A DNA stretch of 64,000 nt from Deltaproteobacteria bacterium (GTDB lineage: Bacteria; Desulfobacterota; Desulfomonilia; UBA1062): assembly GCA_018434685.1 (NCBI GenBank), contig JAHDOV010000002.1:154930-218929 (forward strand), given 5' to 3'. This document shows positions 56,716 to 64,000 of the stretch, piece after piece. Every line of letters begins with the position of its first letter. Position 1 is the first letter of the stretch. The position numbers were made by a program, and so were the translations under genes. Below the pieces are notes generated by a model that saw only the letters and a program-made list of their open reading frames with translations, was not told the DNA's origin and did not search any database.

Positions 56716-58170
56716 TCACCGCAAAGGACACTTCCAGGTCTCGAGGGTGTCGCCAGAGGGTGTGCGATATACGATCTCCCTTTTTGCAGAGAGCCTCCAC
56801 ACCTCCCGGAACAATGATTTCGGGTCTTCGCCCGTATAGGCTGTATATGCCTTCAGGAATGCCATGCGGCAACAACGGCTTACGCGCACAGGGATACTCG
56901 TGTTGATCTGGACGAGATTCCTGAGTCTTCTTGACCGCGCGATCGTCCTTGCCTGCTCGACACGGTCTGTATCGAGCAGGTAGAACCGCAGCGGGGCTCT
57001 GCCAACCTTGATATTGCACGCCTTGAGATCCGAGTGGTAGACATTGAACGAGTGCAGGTAGCCGATCATCCTGCCCAGGGCAGCCGCCATCTTCCTCCTG
57101 TCCCTGACGGGAAGGTCTGCATAGTCTGTGGAGAGAACCTCATCGAGGTCTGGCTCTCTGAGCATGCCGGTGACGAGTACGCTCGATCTGTCCCTGAACA
57201 CGGCAACCGCACCAGGTTCGGCAACGCAGACATGGTTGAAGTACAGGGTGAGCAGCCCCTTCCAGGAGCGCACTGCATAGGGCGCGCACAACGGCCTCGG
57301 CCGTTTATAGGTCTTCACGCAGTAATCACCCACCGTGCTCAACTGGGTCTTTTCCTGGTACTTCAGGATATCCGTGCGGTTAGCGATGTTGACATGGTGC
57401 CTGGTGAGAACCTCATCGAGATCGAGTGGGCCGTTCCTGCGCACGTATGCCGTATAGGCATCTCCCCGGATTTCCCGGGAGAAGCTCCCGTCCCGCATCG
57501 ACCTTCTCACCCTCTTCTTCACGTACCGCCGCCGCAGGCCAAGCGCCTTGATGCGGATCTCGCCGGCAAAGGCCGGTGTTCCGTAGTCGCCCTCGAGCAT
57601 CCCCAGGGCATGTCCCAGCCCTTCGTCCGTGATGTCGTGGCTGTTCAGTATCTGGGCGAACAGCGCCGTGACGTGGTGCCCGGTGATTCTTCTCACCGGG
57701 GAGATCTCATAGGCATCGAGCAGGCAGGCCCGGCCTTCCCTGTCGAGCACAACATTGCCCGCATGCATGTCCGTAAAGAAGAAACCCCTGTTCAGCAGTG
57801 CCACTGCCAGGTCCAGCATGATCGCGGCCTGCCTCGCCGGTTCCGCCTCGTGCAGCGGCGTGGCAGGGAAGATCGCCCTCGTGACAAGGGCGCTGGCAGC
57901 CCCCAGGCGGATGTGGTCGTGCACACCGGGCACGGGCACGCCGCATTTTCTCAATCGGGCGAGCATGTCCGCCTCATGGAGCGTCCGCGGCCTGGTAAAA
58001 TTCCGGATTGTCTCTAAGAGCGTTGACGGGTCGTAGATCTTGACGAAATATTCAGGCACCCCGTCCCGTTCGAGCCGGTATACGCTGCGCATCGACCGTT
58101 CGTGGACGAGAATCCACGTGTGGCCGGGATACTTCGATGACAGATACTCTCTGATATTTTTTTGCTTCAT
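56716..58170 (-). CDS. Tandem WaaP/InaA-like kinase protein (two kinase domains)
   Basis: 484 residues with two complete kinase-like halves. The first has K44 (FVKIYDP), E66, D134 and N139 (FFTDMHAGNVVLD) and D152 (LLDAYE). The second has K286 (YCVKTYKRP), D381 and N386 (YHSDLKACNIKV) and D400 (LLDTDRV). Each matches the lipopolysaccharide core (Kdo/heptose) kinase fold, in which ATP phosphorylates a sugar. Family members normally have one such domain. It lies 87 nt after a GT9 gene in the same direction. Whether both domains are active cannot be told. Confidence 0.75.
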   Translation of the reverse strand: MKQKNIREYLSSKYPGHTWILVHERSMRSVYRLERDGVPEYFVKIYDPSTLLETIRNFTRPRTLHEADMLARLRKCGVPVPGVHDHIRLGAASALVTRAIFPATPLHEAEPARQAAIMLDLAVALLNRGFFFTDMHAGNVVLDREGRACLLDAYEISPVRRITGHHVTALFAQILNSHDITDEGLGHALGMLEGDYGTPAFAGEIRIKALGLRRRYVKKRVRRSMRDGSFSREIRGDAYTAYVRRNGPLDLDEVLTRHHVNIANRTDILKYQEKTQLSTVGDYCVKTYKRPRPLCAPYAVRSWKGLLTLYFNHVCVAEPGAVAVFRDRSSVLVTGMLREPDLDEVLSTDYADLPVRDRRKMAAALGRMIGYLHSFNVYHSDLKACNIKVGRAPLRFYLLDTDRVEQARTIARSRRLRNLVQINTSIPVRVSRCCRMAFLKAYTAYTGEDPKSLFREVWRLSAKREIVYRTPSGDTLETWKCPLR

Positions 58171-58215
58171 AGTGATATTTCAGAGAAAGTATGCATTCGG
58201 CATCTTCTCCCATAC

Positions 58216-58239
58216 TCGCGGCCGAAGCCGCTCCCACAC
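58216..58239. repeat. REP-like hairpin repeat (GTGGGAGCGGCTTCGGCCGCGA)
   Basis: In the gap between the GT9 and tandem-kinase genes the minus strand carries TGGGAGCGGCTTCGGCCGCG. GCGGC-TTCG-GCCGC makes a five-pair stem with a UUCG loop, preceded by the GTGGGAG tail. This resembles REP elements that are dispersed in many proteobacterial genomes. Only one copy is seen in the window. Confidence 0.5.
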
Positions 58240-58257
58240 ATATAAGAGGTGCTGGGC

Positions 58258-59271
58258 CTAACGCCCGGTTCCATCTCCGTCCAGCACGGACCTGCACGCA
58301 TCCATCACCACATCCGCACCGAGGTCTCTCATGCAGTCGACATCGCTGCACGAAGGGTTCAGGTAGCACGGCATGCACTTCATGGCGTGCCTGACCACCC
58401 TGCTTCGTTGATTCTGGGGGCCGACATACTTTGGATCCGTCGGGCCGAACAGCGCCACGAGCGGGATATCCGCGGCCGATGCCAGGTGCATGACCCCGGA
58501 ATCGATGCCCACAAACAGGTCCGCCTCCCTCAGCACGGCATAGAGCTCGCGCAGCCCGAGCATGCCCGTCATGTCCACCACCCTGACGGTCTCGCCCGGA
58601 GCCCCCGCTTCCACACACCGCCGGATCAGGGCATTGCTTTCCGCAGTATCCCCGGCCCCCACGAGCACCGGTGTCAGGGCATACTCCCGGTGGAGCGAGA
58701 GGATGACCTCGGCAAATTTTTCCTCGTCCCATGCCTTGGCAAGCCTCCGTCTGGAGGCCCCGGCAGAGATCACCACGAACTTCCCGGGAAGCTCAGGCAG
58801 CGCTGCGGCATGCTTCACCTCGAGGAGCCCCACGTAGTCGTTCTTCACGACCTTCACGCCGAGCCTCTCGAGCAGCCGTGCATTATTGATCCAGCAGTTG
58901 TGGCCTATAGCGGTCTCCCTGACATCCAGCGAAAAATCCCACGGGAAATGCACGAACCCGGCCTTGATCCGTGCCCTGCTCAGCGCGGTGAGCAGGAGGG
59001 CCTCTTCTGAGCGGGCCAGGGTTATGAGCAGGTCGTACCGGTTGTCGCGAAGGGTGCCGAGCAGTCCGAGTCTCTCGCGTGTGCTGTCGGGCCGGACAAC
59101 TATCCGGTCCACATAGGGGGAGTCCTCGAGCAGCCCTCTGAGGTAGGGCTTCACCACCGAGTGGATCTCTGCTTTGGGGCAGCTGTCTCTGAGCGCCTTG
59201 AGCAGGGGCAGGGAAAACACCAGGTCACCGATCTGGTTGAGGTGGATAATGCAGATCTTCTGTATCTCCAT
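58258..59271 (-). CDS. Family 9 glycosyltransferase (heptosyltransferase-like)
   Basis: 337 residues. It has ICIIHLNQIGDLVFSLPLLKA, FVVISAGASRRRLAKAW, and FVGIDSGVMHLASAADIPLV followed by ALFGPTDPKYVGP, the family signature. A Cys-rich KCMPCYLNPSCSDVDCM ends it. It is divergent from the first GT9 protein, so a different acceptor is likely. Its start lies 9 nt after the radical SAM gene; they form an operon. Confidence 0.9.
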   Translation of the reverse strand: MEIQKICIIHLNQIGDLVFSLPLLKALRDSCPKAEIHSVVKPYLRGLLEDSPYVDRIVVRPDSTRERLGLLGTLRDNRYDLLITLARSEEALLLTALSRARIKAGFVHFPWDFSLDVRETAIGHNCWINNARLLERLGVKVVKNDYVGLLEVKHAAALPELPGKFVVISAGASRRRLAKAWDEEKFAEVILSLHREYALTPVLVGAGDTAESNALIRRCVEAGAPGETVRVVDMTGMLGLRELYAVLREADLFVGIDSGVMHLASAADIPLVALFGPTDPKYVGPQNQRSRVVRHAMKCMPCYLNPSCSDVDCMRDLGADVVMDACRSVLDGDGTGR

Positions 59272-59280
59272 GGCATACCA

Positions 59281-60498
59281 TTACAGGAAAAAGTTGTTGT
59301 CTTCCACTACCTCCAGCTCGTCGACGCTCCTGCCCGATTCGATGAACCGCTCGATCCACCAGTTTACGTGGTGGTAGAAGCACACGATCACGTTGCACTC
59401 TCTTTCGGCATCGAACTCCCTGATGGACCGCTCCAGCGAGCCGTGGGTCGAAAGGAAGCCCTCATGGCCGCGGTAGCCGTCGCTGTCGGCTATCCTGCCC
59501 TTGGGCACGCCCCGGTACGCAGGGCAGTGGAAGACCCCTGAGGGGGCGAGCACGGTCCGGAAGAACTGCGAGTGGCACACTTTTGGCTGCCTCTTGAGCT
59601 CGTGGACCGACCTGTCCAGCATGGCATGGAGGTTCACGCTCTCGAGGATCTTGACCGTGCCGTCGGATACGGCCCTGGCCTTGTCCATGTTTTCCCGGAT
59701 CTCGCGAATGATCCTGTCCTCGCGCTCCTTATCCGGCCTGCTGAACAGGGATTCCTTGAGCGAGCCGTCCAGCCGGAGGAGACACGGCTTGAACGACACG
59801 TAATCGAACCCGTAGTCCCCGGCAAGGGCCACGGCCTCGGGGATCTCGTCGATATTCCGGCAGAGCTCGGTACCATTAATGGAGATCCCCTCCCAGACGA
59901 TTACGTAGGAATAGCCCAGCGATATGCTGGGATTGAGCCCTTTGACCGCCCTGGCATCCGCCAGGATTTTCCCGAGGGTCACGTTCTTGCCCGGCCGGTG
60001 AGACTTCCTGAAGGTATCCTCCCTGGCGGCATCCAGCGAGAGCCTCACCCAGTCACCCTCGCCCAGGAGGTCTGCAATGCGCGCCACCCGGTCAAGCCGG
60101 GAGCCGTTCGTCACGATCCCCACCTGCAGGCCCTGGCCCCGGCAGTAGCGCACGATCTCCTCGAAATCCGGGTGGATGGTGGGTTCGCCTCCGCCTATGA
60201 GAATGACCGAGAGGAGCCCCCTGCCGCGCAGGGTGTCGAGGCTCTGCATGATGGTGTCCAGGTCGAGCGCCTCGCCGGTGTTGATGATCCCCGAGTCGAC
60301 ACAGTGCGGGCACCGGAAATTGCATGCCGAGGTCAGGTCCAGGTTTATGGATACCGGGCTCAGCGGCGGGAGAGCCGGTGCTGTACCGCTGTCCCTGAGC
60401 TGCCGCTCCCAGGTGATGTACTGCCTGAGATTATCGATTACGGATTTCTGCCTGAGCTTCGCACCGAAATCATGTTCCCTTTTTTCAAGTTTTTCCAT
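59281..60498 (-). CDS. Radical SAM/SPASM-like protein in the LPS locus
   Basis: 405 residues. The radical SAM motif is CNFRCPHC (DLTSACNFRCPHCVDSG), followed by LIGGGEPTIHPDF and VTNGSRL. A C-terminal part holds spaced Cys (VCHSQFF, VFHCPAYRG, ERECNVIVCFYHH), suggesting an auxiliary Fe-S cluster as in SPASM proteins. Known members modify peptides or sugars; the substrate here is not recognised. Genomic context with GT9 and Gfo/Idh genes hints at sugar modification, which is inference. Confidence 0.85.
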   Translation of the reverse strand: MEKLEKREHDFGAKLRQKSVIDNLRQYITWERQLRDSGTAPALPPLSPVSINLDLTSACNFRCPHCVDSGIINTGEALDLDTIMQSLDTLRGRGLLSVILIGGGEPTIHPDFEEIVRYCRGQGLQVGIVTNGSRLDRVARIADLLGEGDWVRLSLDAAREDTFRKSHRPGKNVTLGKILADARAVKGLNPSISLGYSYVIVWEGISINGTELCRNIDEIPEAVALAGDYGFDYVSFKPCLLRLDGSLKESLFSRPDKEREDRIIREIRENMDKARAVSDGTVKILESVNLHAMLDRSVHELKRQPKVCHSQFFRTVLAPSGVFHCPAYRGVPKGRIADSDGYRGHEGFLSTHGSLERSIREFDAERECNVIVCFYHHVNWWIERFIESGRSVDELEVVEDNNFFL

Positions 60499-60507
60499 GT
60501 CAGCCCC

Positions 60508-61431
60508 TTATTGAAATGCATACGCATCATAGATGTTCCTGAGCAGCCGCGTCGTAGCGGTAATATGCGCCTCGCCCACACTCGGGGCGCGCCTGTCTTC
60601 TATCGCAGAGACAAAATCGCCGACCGAAAGACGCAATGGGTCGGGGATGGGCAGCACCTTTCCCTCATATGACAGACTGATGCCATAGGTTGCCATGTCT
60701 ATGGTCCTGTGCGCCACGCGCCCGCCGAATCCGAAGGAAAACGTCCGGGGCTGTTTTTTCTCTGTCACGAGATTCACCGAGGCCCTGCACACGCCTTCTG
60801 ACCACCGGTACGCAAAGGATATGTCCATGGAATCATTCTCTGCCCTGATCTCCACGTCTTCGACAACACCCTCGCCCAGGGCGGTATGGAGCATGCTCAG
60901 GGCATGGGGAACGGAATCCGGGATCATCTCTCTGCCCGAACACATGGGGGACAGCCGCATGATGAAGGTCCCCGCACCGGCTTGAGCCACCTGTCCGCAG
61001 AGCTCTTCATAGAACGGCAGGCTAAAGCCCCACTGGGAATTCATGGCTATGGTGATCCGCCTGCGCCGTGCCCGGATGAAGAGCTTCTTGAGCACACGGG
61101 GGAGGTCCGGGGTATCGGGCGGGAGAAAAGGCTTCTCGACAAAGACGTGAGCCCCGGCCTCGATGCTCTGCTCGATGTAGTGTTCATGGGTGGCTGCCCG
61201 CGATGCGATCACCACCGCGTCGATGTCTTCGTCGTTGATCATCCGGGAGAAGTCGCTGTAGGGTCGAGCCCTGATACCGTATTTCACGAGATTCTCTGCA
61301 GCGCTGCGCGCTGTCTGATCCGAGGTACCCAGCACGGCAGACACCTGTGCCCCTGCAGCATGGAAGTATCTCGCGATATATTCCCCGATCCCGTTGTTTG
61401 TCCGGCGAGCACCAATGAGCCCAATGTTCAT
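60508..61431 (-). CDS. Gfo/Idh/MocA-family oxidoreductase
   Basis: 307 residues. The N-terminal Rossmann strand is NIGLIGARRTNNGIGEYIA, a family variant with an insert. The catalytic EKP motif (FVEKPFL) and VVIASRAATHEHYIEQS are intact. The C-terminal substrate domain lacks a recognisable specific signature. It uses NAD(P) to oxidise or reduce a sugar. It is the first gene of the minus-strand operon with the radical SAM, GT9 and tandem kinase genes. Confidence 0.88.
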   Translation of the reverse strand: MNIGLIGARRTNNGIGEYIARYFHAAGAQVSAVLGTSDQTARSAAENLVKYGIRARPYSDFSRMINDEDIDAVVIASRAATHEHYIEQSIEAGAHVFVEKPFLPPDTPDLPRVLKKLFIRARRRRITIAMNSQWGFSLPFYEELCGQVAQAGAGTFIMRLSPMCSGREMIPDSVPHALSMLHTALGEGVVEDVEIRAENDSMDISFAYRWSEGVCRASVNLVTEKKQPRTFSFGFGGRVAHRTIDMATYGISLSYEGKVLPIPDPLRLSVGDFVSAIEDRRAPSVGEAHITATTRLLRNIYDAYAFQ

Positions 61432-61588
61432 GGGGCTTCCTTATCACATATTGCCCGTTTGTCAAAATCAAAGCTCGAGGAGCGAAGGCCTGTTTTTTTA
61501 AGTTTTACAAAAGTCCCCAGATGATTTACTCAGGGTAAGACTTCAGATATGAAATGAACGTACAGGCACCGGGCAGAGGGCACTCCAG

Positions 61589-63304
61589 ATGGACAATGAC
61601 GTGCAGGATAAGGGATACGACAACCACCACTCTAAGATGCTGAGCATCATCATCGTGACCATGGGGGACAGTGAACTCCTCAGGGAATGCCTCTCCTCCA
61701 TCGGCGAGCACGTCTCGTGCCTCCATGAGATCATCCTCGTGAACAACTGCGCCGAGCCGCTCGCACTGCCGGATACCGGGGACATGCTCATCATCGAGAA
61801 CTCCAGGAACCTCGGCTTTGCCCGCGCCGTCAACCGGGGGATCGAGGCCGCCCGGGGTGACCTGATCCTCCTGTTCAACCCGGACGCCCGGTTCATAGGC
61901 GATGTCGTGACGCCCCTGGCGGATTTCCTGCATTCCCGCCCGGCAGCAGGCATTGCCGGGCCACAGCTCGTATACCCGGACGGTTCCGCCCAGAACTCCA
62001 TCGACATCATCCCCAACCTGGCCACCCAGTTCCTGAACAAGTCCCTGCTCAAGCTCCTCTTCCCGAGGGCCTACCCGAGCAAGCGCTCGCGGTTCACCGC
62101 GCCGGTGAGCGTGCCCTCGGTAATCGGGGCGTGCATGCTGATCAGGCGCGAGGTCATCGAGCGTATCGGCCTGCTCGATGAAGGCTTCTTCCTCTACCTC
62201 GAGGAGACCGACTTCTGCAGGCGGGCAACCGATGCCGGCTTCGAGGTATGGCACCTGCCGCAGCTGTCCGTGGTCCACCACCAGGGGGCCACGGCCAGGG
62301 CCTTTGACATGGCGCGAAGGATCGAATTTCTCCGCTCCATGTACCGGTTCTTCCTCAAGCACCGCGGCGCCTCGCAGAGAGCCGCCCTCTTCGGGCTCAC
62401 CCTCCTGAAGTCCGTCATCGAGACAGCAGGCAACCTCGTGCTCTGCTTCACGAAGCAGGGCAGAGACCGGCTCAGGAAGTCCGGCACGATCCTGCTCTGG
62501 CACCTGCTGGGCATGCCTGCGAGCTGGGGACTCGAAGACCTGAGGTGTGGCTCCAGGAAGACCAGGGCAGCAGGATACACCTGGTTCCTTCCCGAGGGAG
62601 CAGACCTGCCCCTGCAGGTCGGAGATCCCCGGGAATTCATGGACCGGTTCAGCGATACGGTGGTGAACCGTTCGAGGACGACCCTGGTCAAGACCGGGAA
62701 CCTGGGCGGCAGGCCCATCTTTCTCAAGCGCTACAACTACAAGGGCATGATCGATACGCTCAAGAACCTCTTCAGGAAAAGCAGGGCGCAGCGGTCGTTC
62801 GAGGCGGCCCTGCTGCTGAGGAAGGCAGGCATCAGCACCCCCGAGGTGCTTTTTGCCTGCGAGAAGAGGCTCGGCAGGATCCTTATCGAATCGTACATCG
62901 CCACCGAACAGGTTCAGGCAACTGACCTCGTGGCCCATATCCGCGGAAACGGGTGCGATGAAGGCCTCGCCAGGCGGCTCGCCCGCCTTGTCCGGCGGCT
63001 CCACGAGATGGGCATCGTGCACGTGGATTTCAAGGGGGAAAACGTGCTCGTGGCTAGCGACGGGTTCTTTCTCATCGACCTGGACAGGCTCAGGAGGGTG
63101 CCGCACCTCAGTCTGGAGATGGCAGCCAAGAACCTGAGCTATCTCCATGCCTCCTTTGCCCGTGACCTCCCCGGCGAAACCCGTGCCATCTTTCTCGACG
63201 AGTACCTCAAGGGCAACACCGCCTTTGAACGAAGCGCTGCCGAGCTCAGAGAGAAGATCCGGGCGTACACCGATGAACGGCTGGCCAGACGGTACAATGA
63301 ATAG
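61589..63304 (+). CDS. GT2 glycosyltransferase fused to a WaaP-like kinase domain
   Basis: 571 residues in two parts. Residues about 16-260 are a GT2 rhamnosyltransferase-like domain with MLSIIIVTMGDSE, NLGFARAVNRGI, FNPDAR (DxD-type) and LDEGFFLYLEETDFCRRA. A membrane-proximal helical link (about 260-320) follows. Residues about 340-570 are a LPS-kinase domain with FLKRYNYKG (ATP Lys), VHVDFKGENVLV (catalytic Asp and Asn) and LIDLDRLR (metal Asp). The fusion couples sugar addition and phosphorylation in one protein. An ATG 48 nt later (MLSII) is an alternative start. Confidence 0.8.
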   Translation: MDNDVQDKGYDNHHSKMLSIIIVTMGDSELLRECLSSIGEHVSCLHEIILVNNCAEPLALPDTGDMLIIENSRNLGFARAVNRGIEAARGDLILLFNPDARFIGDVVTPLADFLHSRPAAGIAGPQLVYPDGSAQNSIDIIPNLATQFLNKSLLKLLFPRAYPSKRSRFTAPVSVPSVIGACMLIRREVIERIGLLDEGFFLYLEETDFCRRATDAGFEVWHLPQLSVVHHQGATARAFDMARRIEFLRSMYRFFLKHRGASQRAALFGLTLLKSVIETAGNLVLCFTKQGRDRLRKSGTILLWHLLGMPASWGLEDLRCGSRKTRAAGYTWFLPEGADLPLQVGDPREFMDRFSDTVVNRSRTTLVKTGNLGGRPIFLKRYNYKGMIDTLKNLFRKSRAQRSFEAALLLRKAGISTPEVLFACEKRLGRILIESYIATEQVQATDLVAHIRGNGCDEGLARRLARLVRRLHEMGIVHVDFKGENVLVASDGFFLIDLDRLRRVPHLSLEMAAKNLSYLHASFARDLPGETRAIFLDEYLKGNTAFERSAAELREKIRAYTDERLARRYNE

Positions 63305-63334
63305 TCTCGGGCAGCCTCGTCCGGGAATGCTGCC

Positions 63335-63955
63335 ATGACCCTGCTCGTCATCTTCGCCGTTGCCTTCACTGCCGCCATGCTCAGCTCCATGAGCGGGTGC
63401 GGCACCGGCATCATCACGCTGCCCTCATGGCTGTACCTGGGCTTCCCCCTGCCCGTGGCCATAGCGTGCGACCGGGTGAACTCCTGTTTCTGGACCGTGC
63501 TGGCTGCCCGCAACTACCTGAAGGACCAGCGCATCCAGTGGAGGTTCCTGCTGCCCATGACCGCCACGGGCCTCCTGGGCGCCTACGCTGCCACGCTCTT
63601 CGTCATCGGCATCGACGAACAGGTTCTCAAACCCGTCATCGGCGGCATCATCCTGGCCCTCGTGGTGCTCCTCGCCTGCAGGAAAGACTTCGGCACGACA
63701 GAGGCCGCATCCTGCACCTCCTCGAGAGCCATCAGCCTCATCGGGCTTCCCCTGGGGTATTACGAGGCCTTCTTCGGTGCGGGTAACGGCATCTTCGCAA
63801 CGCTGGCGCTGACGCGGCTCAAGGGCTTCTCCATCATCACCTCGCTCGGCTACTACTATGCCATGGCCTTTGTCTGGTGCTTTCTCACCTCGGCCATGCT
63901 GCTGGGAAAGGGCTTCTACGACATCCCCCTCATCGTGAGCTGTCTCTGGGAATGA
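63335..63955 (+). CDS. TauE/SafE-family permease, short at its C-terminus
   Basis: 206 residues with about six hydrophobic segments. The N-terminal half-repeat has SSMSGCGTGIITLPSWLYLG and the second half has ALGYYEAFFGAGNGIFATLAL-like sequence (GLPLGYYEAFFGAGNG), as expected for the sulfite/sulfonate exporter family. Full-length members are about 245-255 residues, so the last two helices are missing here. The ribosome site is weak. It lies 30 nt after the GT2-kinase gene. Confidence 0.65.
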   Translation: MTLLVIFAVAFTAAMLSSMSGCGTGIITLPSWLYLGFPLPVAIACDRVNSCFWTVLAARNYLKDQRIQWRFLLPMTATGLLGAYAATLFVIGIDEQVLKPVIGGIILALVVLLACRKDFGTTEAASCTSSRAISLIGLPLGYYEAFFGAGNGIFATLALTRLKGFSIITSLGYYYAMAFVWCFLTSAMLLGKGFYDIPLIVSCLWE

Positions 63956-64000
63956 TAAAGGTACCAAAAATGGGAAAGTGAAAGTATACCACCCAGAGGG

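Noticed and set aside
61526..63148. 540-codon minus-strand frame
   Set aside because: It is antisense to the GT2-kinase fusion, which has full motifs on the plus strand.

Overview
The window looks like a chromosomal segment of a Gram-negative anaerobe of the Desulfobacterota (former Deltaproteobacteria) type. The clues are a siroheme/ferredoxin sulfite reductase-like protein, the run ispE - spoVG - tRNA-Gln - prs, LPS-core genes (two family 9 glycosyltransferases and WaaP-like kinases), a six-domain ribosomal protein S1, DUF1844 and MJ0042-type zinc-ribbon proteins, and many two-component and c-di-GMP proteins. I cannot name a genus from sequence alone. Most of the window is GC-rich, densely packed and housekeeping in character. 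There is no insertion sequence, prophage, CRISPR array or plasmid function.

Layout. Positions 1-2400 are clearly AT-richer and sparse: the start of an SDR/epimerase-like gene, two small unknown proteins, a siroheme protein fused to a 2x[4Fe-4S] ferredoxin, and a frameshifted remnant. Positions 2401-25960 hold mostly single genes or pairs: an Acg-like nitroreductase lipoprotein, a diguanylate cyclase, a 2-hydroxyacid dehydrogenase, a methyltransferase/NUDIX pair, an HTH-Cys-ferredoxin protein, an HD-GYP protein, RdgC, an MBL hydrolase, an aldehyde dehydrogenase, DUF72, a PEBP/YbhB protein, a PflA-like radical SAM protein, slipin, a YyaL-type thioredoxin-domain protein, an AEC transporter, YifB/ComM and a hybrid histidine kinase. 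Positions 26032-31416 (minus) carry prs, tRNA-Gln, spoVG, ispE, degQ, DUF1844 and acuC. Positions 31697-37039 carry RidA, YitT, a GT-A glycosyltransferase, a MauE/DoxX protein, a half-length rhodanese and a prepilin peptidase. Positions 37161-46682 (minus) are a housekeeping block: accA, dnaE, guaB, sppA, a CaCA antiporter and rpsA. Positions 47505-55062 carry a LysM protein, PilZ, hpt, a zinc-ribbon protein, a TrkA-type K+ channel, ruvX, mltG and two response regulators.

Positions 55670-63304 form a cell-envelope glycan locus: two GT9 glycosyltransferases, a protein with two complete WaaP-like kinase domains in tandem, a radical SAM/SPASM-like enzyme, a Gfo/Idh/MocA oxidoreductase, and a GT2 glycosyltransferase fused to a third WaaP-like kinase domain. 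Three sugar-kinase domains in two unusual architectures make this the best candidate for something not well described, probably a phosphorylated LPS inner core. A TauE-like permease, apparently short at its C-terminus, closes the window.

Other points of interest are a NUDIX hydrolase with an RsbRD-like helical C-terminal domain, a K+ channel with an altered selectivity filter (TIGYRE), a near-consensus promoter placed so that hpt would be leaderless, remnants of a SixA-type phosphatase and of a rhodanese, and a REP-like hairpin inside the LPS locus.
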